A DNA stretch of 64,000 bases from Propionispora sp. 2/2-37 (GCF_001298735.1 NZ_CYSP01000003.1:1-64000); one strand, 5' to 3'; shown: positions 56,776-64,000, counted from the stretch's first letter. The notes: a model not told the origin generated them from the letters alone. Numbers and translations: made by a program.

Positions 56776-56803
56776 AAAAAGCCCGGCATACTATAGCCGG
56801 GGA
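56776..56803 (-). terminator. riboswitch terminator before btuB (first hairpin)
   Basis: Minus strand stem CCCCGGC / GCCGGG with an 8-nt loop followed by CTTTTTATT. The same hairpin sequence, slightly changed, follows riboswitch D. Confidence 0.7.
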
Positions 56804-56841
56804 AAATAAGATACTGCTTTGTTCCGTATCCAAAATCCCCT

Positions 56842-57036
56842 CCCCATCGCTCGTGGGTAAACAAACGGTGACTGTCAAACAGGCAGTTCTCCTGGCTCTG
56901 GATCATGGCTCGCTCAAACCTTCCCAGGATTTTCATCCCAGTGGCGTCACTTGAGTTTGCTCCCCAATACAGTGGCGGGACCGCGCCGGCTTTTAACCGG
57001 TCTTCCCTATTAAGCCCTAAACGGGCACCTGTCTCT
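56842..57036 (-). promoter_or_regulatory. cobalamin riboswitch B (upstream of btuB 1)
   Basis: Full cobalamin aptamer on the minus strand: AGGTGCCC, GGCTTAATAGGGAAG, ACCGG, GCGCGGTCCCGCCACTG, GGAAGGTTTGAG, AGCCAGGAGAACTGCC and the tail CACGAGCGATGGGGAGGGG shared with riboswitches A and D. Two terminators follow before btuB. Confidence 0.95.
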
Positions 57037-57074
57037 AGCATATTCAGTTCGTACAATCTGTAACTTTCGTGTTA

Positions 57075-57103
57075 AAAATAGCACATTATAGCAAGAATGT
57101 CAA
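57075..57103 (-). promoter_or_regulatory. promoter of riboswitch B
   Basis: Minus strand TTGACA (-35), 17-bp spacer, TATTTT (-10), about 35 bp before the first aptamer block. Confidence 0.65.
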
Positions 57104-57149
57104 ATACTTCTGTTGTGAAATACTGTATACTCCGGTTTGTATCCTCTTT

Positions 57150-59030
57150 TTAAAAGCGATAAATATATCCCAGTTTATAGGAACGTTCCATTGCATAATA
57201 TTCAGAAGAACCATTCGTAGTGATATCTTTACGATTAAGCAGGTTGTCCACATCAAAAGTAAGCGTTTGATGCTTGGCCAATTCATAACCAATATGCAGG
57301 TTTACCGGCAACATAGCTTTCCGGCTGACAGGGGTACCTGAATCATCTTCAGCAATTCTGTCCCCGTAATACATGGCACTTAAAGCAGTCGTTACCGGGC
57401 CGTTTTGATAATTGACCGAACCGGTCAGCTGGATTCGTCCCATGGTGCGTATCCAGGGGTCCTCTGCAGTCGCCTGTTGCTTGGGATTGCCGTAGCTGCA
57501 GCCTAAAGAATAAGATACATGTTCTCCGGCTTTTTTGTCGTAGGACACCTCAATACCGGTATTGCGGAAACCGGCCATATTTTGTGCCTGACTTTTCCCT
57601 CCGCCAATTGCTTTCCAGTCAATTTGATCGGAAATATCCACATGAAATAACGCTACTTTTACCTGGGAACTATTATATTGTTTTTTGTAACCGATTTCAT
57701 AGTTATAGCCCGTTTCCGGTTTCAGATCCGGATTAGAAACAAAATCACTTTCCTTGTCCTTGTATAACTGGGTAAACGTCGGCATACGGAATGATTTTCC
57801 GATATTTGTATACCAAGAGCTGTTGTCCGTAATTTTGGTCACCGTTTGCAACTGCGGCGAAAATGCATCAATATGCTGACCATCATCAGTATGTACCAAA
57901 TCTTCACGGGCACCTAAAATAACCTTGGTCTTATCCGTAAGGTTTTTATCCCACTGTAGAAAGGCCGAATAATGATTGCGGGAATGATCTGTCATTGCTT
58001 TTGAACTTTCATAAGCTTCGTACTGGATATCCAGGCCGGAAACCCAGTTCGCGCCATGATGGTTCCAGTTTTTCTGGGTTGACAGCCCCCAGACATCATT
58101 TTTACTGCTTTCATTGGTAATGGTAGCCTTGACGCCTCCCGACGGATACTTATAGGCAGTTTTTTCATTATCCAGTGTCTGGTGATTCCAAAAAAGTTTG
58201 TTTAACCAATCTCCTTCTTTATACTCCAGCTGTAAAAAATGTTTGGTGTCGGTATAATCGCGGATTTCTTTGGTTGTCCTATCGGTATTCTTCTTATATA
58301 GCGGGTAGTCGGTACGACTGTACAGATAATTGATATTAACATGATCATTGAGCCGGTAACCCAATGACAGATTGTCTTTCTCACTATCACCATAGCCGGT
58401 TAGCGTCTTGGGAGCAATAATTCCTGTATCTTTGGGCCTGCTATAATCATAAATCATGCTCAGCTTGTCTTGTTGCAGCGTGATTCCATAAACCGGCCCC
58501 TCGCTGCCCGGAGAAAAGCGGACACTATTCTGGACGGTCTTTTTCGTAATAATATTGATAACACCGCCAAACGCTTCACTGCCATATAATACCGAACCGC
58601 TGCCCTTCAGTATTTCCACCCTTTCCACCTGGTCAAGCTGTATCTGATCCAAATAGTAATACCCGTTCAAATTGATCGGGACGCCGTTTAACAATACCAG
58701 GGTGCCCTTTTCCACTCCGCGGATCGCCAGCTTACTGGTCATGCTGCCGTTAGCCTGTCCGTAAGGCCCCATCGACTGGTACATCAGTCCATTGGTAAAC
58801 TTCAAGGCATCTACTAAAGTATTGGCCCCCGTCCTTTTAAGTTGCTCCTGAGTATATACGGAAATGTCTGCCGGCGTTTCCAAATCGGTCGCCTCATAGC
58901 GCAAGGCCGTAACATTGACAGCCTCCAGTCTGAATTCCGGTTGCTCTTCTTGCCCAGCAGCCGCTGTCATCGGTGTTGCCAGCCAACACCCTGCCAGTAA
59001 AATCAAAATATCCTGCTTCCATTTTCTCAT
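57150..59030 (-). CDS. TonB-dependent outer-membrane receptor, BtuB-like (2)
   Basis: A 626-residue receptor with signal peptide (ILILLAGCWLATPMTAAAG), TonB-box-like LEAVNVTAL, plug domain (TLVDALKFTNGLMYQSMGPYGQ, KLAIRGVEKGTLVLLNGVPINLNGYYYLDQ, ERVEILKGSGSVLYGSEAFGGVINIITKK) and a barrel ending in Phe (YKLGYIYRF). It differs considerably from the neighbouring receptor, so it may take a different corrinoid or a cobalt/iron chelate. The nearest regulatory element upstream is riboswitch C, about 630 bp away with a gene remnant in between. Confidence 0.92.
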   Translation of the reverse strand: MRKWKQDILILLAGCWLATPMTAAAGQEEQPEFRLEAVNVTALRYEATDLETPADISVYTQEQLKRTGANTLVDALKFTNGLMYQSMGPYGQANGSMTSKLAIRGVEKGTLVLLNGVPINLNGYYYLDQIQLDQVERVEILKGSGSVLYGSEAFGGVINIITKKTVQNSVRFSPGSEGPVYGITLQQDKLSMIYDYSRPKDTGIIAPKTLTGYGDSEKDNLSLGYRLNDHVNINYLYSRTDYPLYKKNTDRTTKEIRDYTDTKHFLQLEYKEGDWLNKLFWNHQTLDNEKTAYKYPSGGVKATITNESSKNDVWGLSTQKNWNHHGANWVSGLDIQYEAYESSKAMTDHSRNHYSAFLQWDKNLTDKTKVILGAREDLVHTDDGQHIDAFSPQLQTVTKITDNSSWYTNIGKSFRMPTFTQLYKDKESDFVSNPDLKPETGYNYEIGYKKQYNSSQVKVALFHVDISDQIDWKAIGGGKSQAQNMAGFRNTGIEVSYDKKAGEHVSYSLGCSYGNPKQQATAEDPWIRTMGRIQLTGSVNYQNGPVTTALSAMYYGDRIAEDDSGTPVSRKAMLPVNLHIGYELAKHQTLTFDVDNLLNRKDITTNGSSEYYAMERSYKLGYIYRF

Positions 59031-59081
59031 GTTTTCTCTCCCTGATTTATGATAGTTACCTGTCTGACGTTACCAGGTACT

Positions 59082-59249
59082 CTATAAGAAAATTCCTGTT
59101 TCAGAACGGTGAATCACCTCCTTTACACTAAATACGTCTGCCCTAAATCCGGCGTCAATACCGCTTTTATCAAGAAAAATCTCCGGCTCACGGCAGGAGA
59201 TAAGGCTTTCATTGAACGATCCGCTATCTGCCCAAAATTCTTTTTGCAA
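59082..59249 (-). other. open stretch between gldA remnant and btuB 2
   Basis: Directly after the TAG of the gldA remnant, the same frame stays open for 55 more codons (QKEFWADSGSFNESL... to ...SETGIFL). It resembles real coding composition but matches no family I know, and a GGAGGTG sits inside it. It may be the remnant of another gene or chance. Confidence 0.25.
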
Positions 59250-59530
59250 CTATGCCCGCAAATAGGATTTTCCCAGTGCATCGGCAGCCAGAATGGCACT
59301 GTATACACTGTCCACCGTCACGGCAAACGGCTCATTATGGATCATCTCACCATCAGCACAGGCCACTTCCACGACCTGGTATATTTCATCCTCAGAAAAA
59401 AACCGGATACCGACCTGTGCCAGTGTAACCGGCAAACCGACCTGGATACAAGAAGATCACTGTTTCGATTTCCTGCTCGCTGCGATTTTCCAGAATCAGT
59501 TGTACCAGTGTCTCAAAGGGTGGTTCCTTA
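59250..59530 (-). pseudogene. gldA: 3' fragment of glycerol dehydrogenase (gldA), frameshifted
   Basis: The minus strand encodes the C-terminal ~90 residues of an iron-type glycerol dehydrogenase in two frames: TLVQLILENRSEQEIETVIF and then CIQVGLPVTLAQVGIRFFSE, ending VYSAILAADALGKSYLRA. The two join if one base near 59450 is removed (in TTCTTGTATC). There is no start, and the N-terminal NAD-binding and metal-binding parts are absent, so this is a decayed fragment. It lies between cobalamin riboswitch C and the second btuB-like gene. Confidence 0.75.
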
Positions 59531-59610
59531 CCAGCAAAAAACGGGTTCCCCTTATACCAGTCTTTTTCGTCATGACAAGACTGATCATAAGAGAAACCCG
59601 TTTATCATAA

Positions 59611-59632
59611 CTCCGGCAGTACCCTGCCGGAG
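59611..59632 (-). terminator. hairpin after riboswitch C
   Basis: Perfect 8-bp stem CTCCGGCA / TGCCGGAG with a 6-nt loop, in the position of the CCGG hairpins that follow riboswitches B and D, but without a U-tract (TTATGATAAAC). Confidence 0.45.
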
Positions 59633-59661
59633 CGACATCCAGACACTCCAATAATCCCCTT

Positions 59662-59850
59662 CCTGTCACGCGCAGGTCAAAACGGCGATTGTTAAACAGG
59701 CAGTTCTCCTGGCTCCGGATCATCATGTACTCAAACCTTCCCGGGATTTATCCCAGTGGCATATCATGAGCTTATTCCCCGTTACAGTGGCGGGACCGCG
59801 CCGGCTTTTAACCGGACTTCCCTATTAAGCCCCTAAGGGCACCCGTCTCG
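59662..59850 (-). promoter_or_regulatory. cobalamin riboswitch C
   Basis: Minus strand: GGTGCCCTTAGGGGCTTAAT, AGGGAAG, GCGCGGTCCCGCCACTG, GGAAGGTTTGAG and AGCCAGGAGAACTGCC. The tail differs from A, B and D (CCTGCGCGTGACAGGAAGGGG). It is directly downstream of the full riboswitch D leader and upstream of the gldA fragment and second btuB-like gene. Confidence 0.92.
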
Positions 59851-59887
59851 CTATATTCTATTCATGTTTTATATTTCAATCCGGCTA

Positions 59888-59932
59888 CAGAACACAACCC
59901 TCCCCGGGTTATACAGGGAGGGTTGTGTTCTG
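59888..59932. repeat. 17-bp perfect inverted repeat between riboswitches D and C
   Basis: CAGAACACAACCCTCCC and its exact complement flank an 11-nt spacer. It occupies the place of the second terminator of riboswitch B but lacks a U-tract in either direction. Confidence 0.6.
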
Positions 59933-59942
59933 TCCATCAAAA

Positions 59943-59970
59943 TTAAAATCCCGGCATTACTATACCGGGA
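59943..59970 (-). terminator. riboswitch D terminator
   Basis: Minus strand stem TCCCGG / CCGGGA with a 10-nt loop followed by TTTTAATTTT; closely similar to the first hairpin after riboswitch B. Confidence 0.7.
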
Positions 59971-59999
59971 AGGATGGATTGTTCTAAATAAATCCCCTC

Positions 60000-60192
60000 C
60001 CCATCGCTCGTGGGTGAAAAACGGTGACTGTCAAACAGGCAGTTCTCCTGGCTCCAGATCATCGCTCGTCCAAACCTTCCCGGAACTTTCCGTCCCAGTG
60101 GCATACCTTGGATTCGCTCCCTGTTACAGTGGCGGGACCGCGCCGGTTTTTCACCGGTCTTCCCTATTAAGCCTCTAAAGGCACCTGTCTCA
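60000..60192 (-). promoter_or_regulatory. cobalamin riboswitch D
   Basis: Full aptamer on the minus strand: AGGTGCCTTTAGAGGCTTAAT, AGGGAAG, GCGCGGTCCCGCCACTG, GGAAGGTTTGGACG, AGCCAGGAGAACTGCC, then CACGAGCGATGGGGAGGGG as in A and B. It has its own promoter and terminator but no gene before the next riboswitch begins. Confidence 0.94.
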
Positions 60193-60239
60193 TATATTGC
60201 CGAATATACATCATTTGATTTTTCTTTGAATCTCCTTTA

Positions 60240-60268
60240 ATCATACTCTTCCTCAAAGAAATTGTCAA
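60240..60268 (-). promoter_or_regulatory. promoter of riboswitch D
   Basis: Near-consensus sigma-A promoter on the minus strand: TTGACA, 17-bp spacer, TATGAT; predicted start about 40 bp before the aptamer. Confidence 0.8.
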
Positions 60269-60359
60269 TAAAAGGAAAACACAATAATTCTCAAACGAAT
60301 CAAACAAATAAATAGACGGACACCGGCATTTATGGTTGCTTGCCGACGCAAAGCAGACT

Positions 60360-60421
60360 AAAAAAAGGGTTCTTTTATAATTAACCTGTACAGCCGTAAA
60401 AGTTGATTATAAAAGAAACCT
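60360..60421 (-). terminator. terminator after the core-only riboswitch E
   Basis: Minus strand: a long AT-rich stem of about 18 bp (GGTTTCTTTTATAATCAAC pairing with GTTAATTATAAAAGAACC, one bulge) followed by seven T. Confidence 0.8.
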
Positions 60422-60423
60422 AA

Positions 60424-60490
60424 CAGCGGAGGGACTGCACCAGTCTTTCGCTCTTCCCTATTAAGCCCCGTAGGGCACCTATCCCTCTGT
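60424..60490 (-). promoter_or_regulatory. core-only cobalamin riboswitch E
   Basis: Minus strand carries AGGTGCCCTACGGGGCTTAA, TAGGGAAG and a B12-box-like GTGCAGTCCCTCCGCTGTTA with several changes from GCGGTCCCGCCACTGT. The whole 3' part of the other copies (CAGGAGAACTGCC and tail) is missing and a terminator follows at once. It is either a decayed copy or a compact variant. Confidence 0.65.
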
Positions 60491-60554
60491 ATGTTATTGT
60501 GATTTAAAACTTCCTTTTCAAGATACCATTTGATGATTGAAGTCATTCTTTTAA

Positions 60555-61313
60555 TCAGCCGGCAGTTAATCCACCGTCCACCGGCCACAACGCACCGGTA
60601 ACAAAAGAGGCTTCATAAGAGGCCAAAAAACAGATCACCCTAGCCACTTCCTCCGGCAAAGCCATTCTTCCCAAGGGATAAATACTGTTCATATCCTTGA
60701 TGGCTCTCTCCCGGTCCATGACACGCTCCAACTGCCTGTCCAACATCGGTGTATGCACATCACCGGGGCATACCGCATTCACCCGGATACCGTACGGAGC
60801 CAGTTCCAACGCCAATGCTTTGGTAAACGTATTAATTGCGCCTTTAGCGGCGCAATATGCCGTACAAAGCCAGTTCCCCTGAAGTCCGGCATCGGAGGAT
60901 ATATTCACAATCGCCCCTTGATCTGCTTTTTTTAATTCAGGTATAGCAAATTTGGAAACAAAATACGTGCCTTTCACATTGACATTCATGACGTACTCGT
61001 ACTCGTCTTCCGTGATCTCGTCAATCGCTTTCTCCATATATGTACCGGCGCAATTAATGACAGTGGTAATACTGCCAAACTGCCGGACCGTTTCTTCAAC
61101 ACATTTCCGGCACTCTTCAATTTTAGCAATATCAGCCTGGATATAGCTAGTCTGACGGAAAAATCTCCCGAGTGTTTCCAACGCTTCCATACCTCTTGTT
61201 TCGTTGCGTCCCACCAAAGCAACTTTTGCCCCTTGTTCCAGAAATAATTTGGCGGTTGCCAAGCCAATTCCCGATGTTCCCCCTGTAATTAAAACCGTTT
61301 TTTCTCTAAACAT
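60555..61313 (-). CDS. SDR family oxidoreductase
   Basis: A 252-residue classical short-chain dehydrogenase. The cofactor loop is GGTSGIGLATAKL at residues 10-22, NCAG occurs near residue 90, the catalytic Ser is in VNISSDAGLQ and the Tyr-Lys pair in YCAAKGA. Asp/Arg pattern after the second strand (VGRNETR) suggests NADP use. Substrate unknown. It separates the chelatase genes from the riboswitch array and is followed by riboswitch E. Confidence 0.9.
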   Translation of the reverse strand: MFREKTVLITGGTSGIGLATAKLFLEQGAKVALVGRNETRGMEALETLGRFFRQTSYIQADIAKIEECRKCVEETVRQFGSITTVINCAGTYMEKAIDEITEDEYEYVMNVNVKGTYFVSKFAIPELKKADQGAIVNISSDAGLQGNWLCTAYCAAKGAINTFTKALALELAPYGIRVNAVCPGDVHTPMLDRQLERVMDRERAIKDMNSIYPLGRMALPEEVARVICFLASYEASFVTGALWPVDGGLTAG

Positions 61314-61410
61314 CTATTATGACGCTCCTTATTTGTCTGTACTTCTTTATTGTACCATGTTTATCCTGAGAAGATAACAGCTTCCGCATCCTGTTTTATT
61401 CACACCAAAA

Positions 61411-61450
61411 AAAACGCCGGTTGCCGGTTTTGAGCCGGAAACGGCGCTCT
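61411..61450 (-). terminator. intrinsic terminator after exported CbiK gene
   Basis: Minus strand stem GCGCCGTTTCCGGC with a partner GCAACCGGCG region and TTTTTTTT, beginning 9 bp after the cbiK stop. Confidence 0.8.
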
Positions 61451-61458
61451 TTTATTTA

Positions 61459-62415
61459 TTATTCAATAACAGGGATCGACGGTGCATCGGCACTTCTTTG
61501 GGTCAGTTCACCGCTGATAGCATCTTTTACGTGTTGAACATAAATATCCTGGATGGCTGCGTTTTCACCTAAGCCATGAAGATAGGTATCCACCTTGTAA
61601 CCGGCTGCAAGCAATTGCGACTTGAACGAATCGCTTTCATCTCCTGCCATATCGTTATTGGCATGATCACCGGCTACCACCATTAACGGCATTAACGTAA
61701 CTTTCTTGATTTTATTGGCTTTCAAGGTTTCCAATAAATTCTCAAAGCTGGGATAGCCCTCCACTGTAAATACAAAGGCATTGTTGAGACCGGCGTCTTT
61801 TATTTTCATCTGCAAAGCGGCATAGGCGGCATTGGAGGGATGTACTCCGCCATGGCCCATAAAGACAACAGCTTCGTTGCGGTCGATTTTAGGAAATTGC
61901 TTTTGCAATGCTTTGATGGCAATCATATAATCGTCCGGTTTTTCCTCCTGGCCTACATAATACAATATGGGACGGCCTAAGGCAATTTTATCGAAGGCTT
62001 TTGTTCCTTGATACGATTCAACTACCTTGCGCACCTTGTCATATTCATCGCCGGCTTCCATATGCAGCGGCTGTACAATAACCTCTTTATACCCGTCCGC
62101 CTGCAGTTTTGCCAACGCTTGCTTTTCCGTATCATATTTAATGCCTTCATTCTCCTGTACCCGTTTAATAATAATACGGGAAGTAAACGCCTGACGAACT
62201 TCATAATCCGGGAAAGTTGTGCGTATCTTTTCCGTAACACTGTCTATTGTCGCTTTACGGGTATCCGGGAAGGTTGTCCCGAAACTGACCACCAAAATCG
62301 CTTTCTTGGCAGCATTTGCCTCCGCTGCGTACGTCACCGGGGAAAAAGCTGCAAATCCCATACACAGCGTCATAACAAACACCGCTAGAATCATGAGTAC
62401 CCTTTTTCTAACCAT
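61459..62415 (-). CDS. cbiK: CbiK-type chelatase with signal peptide (exported)
   Basis: A 318-residue CbiK-family metal chelatase. CbiK inserts cobalt into sirohydrochlorin in the anaerobic B12 route. Catalytic residues are visible: His188 (FMGHGGVHP), Glu219 (FTVEGYPS) and His251 (AGDHANNDMAG). Residues 1-31 are a signal peptide (RKRVLMILAVFVMTLCMGF...TYAAEA), so this copy is exported to the periplasm, like the periplasmic CbiK described in Desulfovibrio. It lies 35 bp after the cytosolic copy. Its role may be haem, iron or cobalt tetrapyrrole handling. Confidence 0.9.
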   Translation of the reverse strand: MVRKRVLMILAVFVMTLCMGFAAFSPVTYAAEANAAKKAILVVSFGTTFPDTRKATIDSVTEKIRTTFPDYEVRQAFTSRIIIKRVQENEGIKYDTEKQALAKLQADGYKEVIVQPLHMEAGDEYDKVRKVVESYQGTKAFDKIALGRPILYYVGQEEKPDDYMIAIKALQKQFPKIDRNEAVVFMGHGGVHPSNAAYAALQMKIKDAGLNNAFVFTVEGYPSFENLLETLKANKIKKVTLMPLMVVAGDHANNDMAGDESDSFKSQLLAAGYKVDTYLHGLGENAAIQDIYVQHVKDAISGELTQRSADAPSIPVIE

Positions 62416-62450
62416 TCAATCCACTCCTTAACATTTTTATTAAAACACCT

Positions 62451-63335
62451 TTAGTTAGTGTTTTTAACAACATTATGCCCTGCAAAAGCTGCAATCGCAT
62501 CCTGCAAATGCTGTATATATAAGTCCTGAATAAAAGTGTTTTCTCCCAGGCCATGAACATAAGAACGGACCTGGAACCCTGCTGCCGTCAGCTGAGATTG
62601 CGCCGAATCTTCGTCCGGACCGGTCATATCGTTAAGCGCATGGTCACCGGCCAGCAGCATAAATGGCATCAGCAATACTTTGCTGAAAGATTTCTCTTTT
62701 AGTTTAGCCATAACCCGCTGCAGGGAAGGCGCACCTTCCACTGTGTAAACAAAAATATGATTATATCCGGCTTCCTCAAATTTCCGCTGCAGCAACGCAT
62801 AAGCGGCATTGGCCGGGTGTTGCCCGCCGTGTCCCATAAAGACGACAGCCTCTTTTTCCTCCAGGTCAGGAACCTGCTTGCAGGCAGCCGCAATAGCTGT
62901 CAAATAATCGTCCCGAGTTTCTCCCTGTCCTGTGTTCGCTAAAAGCGGCCGGCCCAAGGCTATTTTTTTAAAAACCGGGCAGTCCATACGGGTATATTCA
63001 CTTACCAGCTGATTAATCTTATCGTATTCCGCACCCGGTACCACATGCAGCGGCTGAATATATACTTCACTATAGCCATCTTTCTGCAGGCGAAGCAAGG
63101 CCTCCCTTTCATTATCAATATTAAATCCATCCCGTTTACTTAAAATACGGATAACCGTTCGGGAAGTAAACGCCCGGCGAACTTCATATGTGGCAAACAC
63201 TTCTTTAATTCTTTGTTCAATAGCTTCAATGCTAACCTTTAATGCCTCCGGATAAGTTGTTCCAAAGCTAATCACCAGAATGGCTTTTTTCTCAGCTTTA
63301 TCGTTTATCCTATGATCTGCCAAAACCTTCCCCAC
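62451..63335 (-). CDS. cbiK: sirohydrochlorin cobaltochelatase CbiK (cytosolic)
   Basis: A 294-residue CbiK without a signal peptide. The active-site segments FMGHGGQHP, YTVEGAPS and AGDHALNDMTG supply the two His and one Glu. It inserts Co2+ into sirohydrochlorin for corrin synthesis. It is paralogous to the exported copy next to it (the two align over their whole length), evidently a tandem duplication. It begins 97 bp after meaB. Confidence 0.93.
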   Translation of the reverse strand: MGKVLADHRINDKAEKKAILVISFGTTYPEALKVSIEAIEQRIKEVFATYEVRRAFTSRTVIRILSKRDGFNIDNEREALLRLQKDGYSEVYIQPLHVVPGAEYDKINQLVSEYTRMDCPVFKKIALGRPLLANTGQGETRDDYLTAIAAACKQVPDLEEKEAVVFMGHGGQHPANAAYALLQRKFEEAGYNHIFVYTVEGAPSLQRVMAKLKEKSFSKVLLMPFMLLAGDHALNDMTGPDEDSAQSQLTAAGFQVRSYVHGLGENTFIQDLYIQHLQDAIAAFAGHNVVKNTN

Positions 63336-63432
63336 TTTCTAATGCGCTATTTTCAAATACTATTTTTTCAGATAGCGTAATCATTCACCGGCTGCCTGTA
63401 AAATCCTATATCCGGGTGCAACCAACCGCCGG

Positions 63433-64000
63433 CTATTTTACCTCAAAAGCGTGAATGAGCTGTTTCACTGCCATAGTTGCCGAAAGCCGCCCCTCAATCA
63501 CATCTTTTTCAATTGCGGCCTTATTAACTAATACATTCGGATGCTGAAAAAACAAATTATGCAAATGCTCCTCCACCATGGAATATACCCAGGAAATGGT
63601 TTGCGCCTTACGCCGCTGGTTGAACACTCCCGATTTTTTCATTTTTTCCTGAAATTCGGTAATAACAAACCAAATATCGGCAATTCCCGTCCCGCTTAGT
63701 GCCGAACAGGTATAGGCCTTGGTTTGCCACCCTTCGGTAGCCGGGCGCAGATAGTGAAGAATACGGTCATAATCTACTCTGGCTGCCATGGCCCGGCGCA
63801 TATTATCCCCATCGGCTTTGTTAATCAAAATGGCATCCGCCAGTTCCATAACCCCTTTTTTCATTCCCTGCAATTCATCCCCGGCTCCGGTTAAAACCAC
63901 CAGCAAAAAGAAATCCACCATAGACCGTACGGAAATCTCACTTTGCCCGACGCCGACCGTTTCTACCAGTATCACATCATATCCTGCAGCCTCACAAAGA
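63433..64000 (-). CDS. meaB: MeaB/ArgK GTPase, 3' part (cut by window edge)
   Basis: The C-terminal 188 or so residues of a G3E GTPase that guards adenosylcobalamin-dependent methylmalonyl-CoA mutase. Visible are the Walker B-like VILVETVGVGQSE, the helix-rich segment MVDFFLLVVLTGAGDELQGMKKGVMELADAILINKADGDN (NKAD base-specificity motif) and the C-terminal dimerisation region. The frame runs through the window end (codons continue to 64000), so the P-loop half is outside. It is a B12-user gene, consistent with the adjacent B12 genes. Confidence 0.93.
   Translation of the reverse strand, partial: LCEAAGYDVILVETVGVGQSEISVRSMVDFFLLVVLTGAGDELQGMKKGVMELADAILINKADGDNMRRAMAARVDYDRILHYLRPATEGWQTKAYTCSALSGTGIADIWFVITEFQEKMKKSGVFNQRRKAQTISWVYSMVEEHLHNLFFQHPNVLVNKAAIEKDVIEGRLSATMAVKQLIHAFEVK

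Noticed and set aside
59109-59654. Plus-strand frame of 181 codons upstream of btuB 2
   Set aside because: It lies opposite the gldA remnant, whose minus-strand translation matches a known family; the plus frame has no SD or recognisable motif.

Overview
The window looks like a chromosomal segment of an anaerobic, diderm member of the Firmicutes, most like the Negativicutes (Sporomusaceae type). Firmicute hallmarks are a T-box leader, a TPP riboswitch, strong AGGAGG ribosome binding sites, pyruvate:ferredoxin oxidoreductase and families typical of Clostridia/Negativicutes (DUF3793, FeoB-associated Cys-rich protein, DUF2325). Two TonB-dependent receptors with ExbB-ExbD-TonB require an outer membrane. 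Base composition is moderate by eye. The genus is not determined. Almost everything right of position 19990 is on the minus strand.

Layout. 0.1-9.6 kb: housekeeping and transport (YjbQ, M20 peptidase, MATE pump, NifJ, a Pit phosphate transporter with its DUF47 partner). 9.8-21.3 kb: glutaminyl-tRNA synthetase, a universal stress protein, ThiC behind a TPP riboswitch, a type III polyketide synthase/methyltransferase pair, a glutamate-synthase-like flavoprotein, DapL, a DUF815 ATPase, and DAHP synthase behind a T-box. 21.5-28.9 kb: sulfur assimilation operon (ABC importer, AprA/AprB-type APS reductase, CysD, CysN) preceded by an attenuator with a six-codon mini-ORF. 29.0-32.3 kb: pantothenate operon (DUF2520 oxidoreductase, panB, panC, panD) behind a structured leader I could not assign.

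32.3-41.1 kb is an iron-responsive block. Four Fur-type palindromes precede a DUF2325 gene, feoB, a STAS/flavodoxin/DUF3793 operon, and a cysteine-poor ribosomal protein S4 paralogue with an unknown partner gene. A diguanylate cyclase (disrupted by an 8-T tract) and an HD-GYP protein follow feoB, and a 32-residue membrane peptide is divergent from it.

41.2-64.0 kb is a large cobamide locus. It holds two BtuB-like receptors, two BtuFCD-type importers, TonB/ExbB/ExbD, the adenosyltransferase, the cobinamide amidohydrolase CbiZ, an AP-endonuclease-fold protein that fits the cobamide-remodelling enzyme CbiR, CbiL, two CbiK chelatases (one exported), an ABC-2 exporter and the end of MeaB. Four full cobalamin riboswitches and a fifth core-only copy lie on the minus strand; three of the five stand head to tail in about 830 bp with no intact gene between them. 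Next to them is a broken 3' fragment of a glycerol dehydrogenase gene. The gene set suggests uptake of foreign cobamides or cobinamide across two membranes, followed by stripping and rebuilding to the form the cell prefers. That is the most interesting system in the window.
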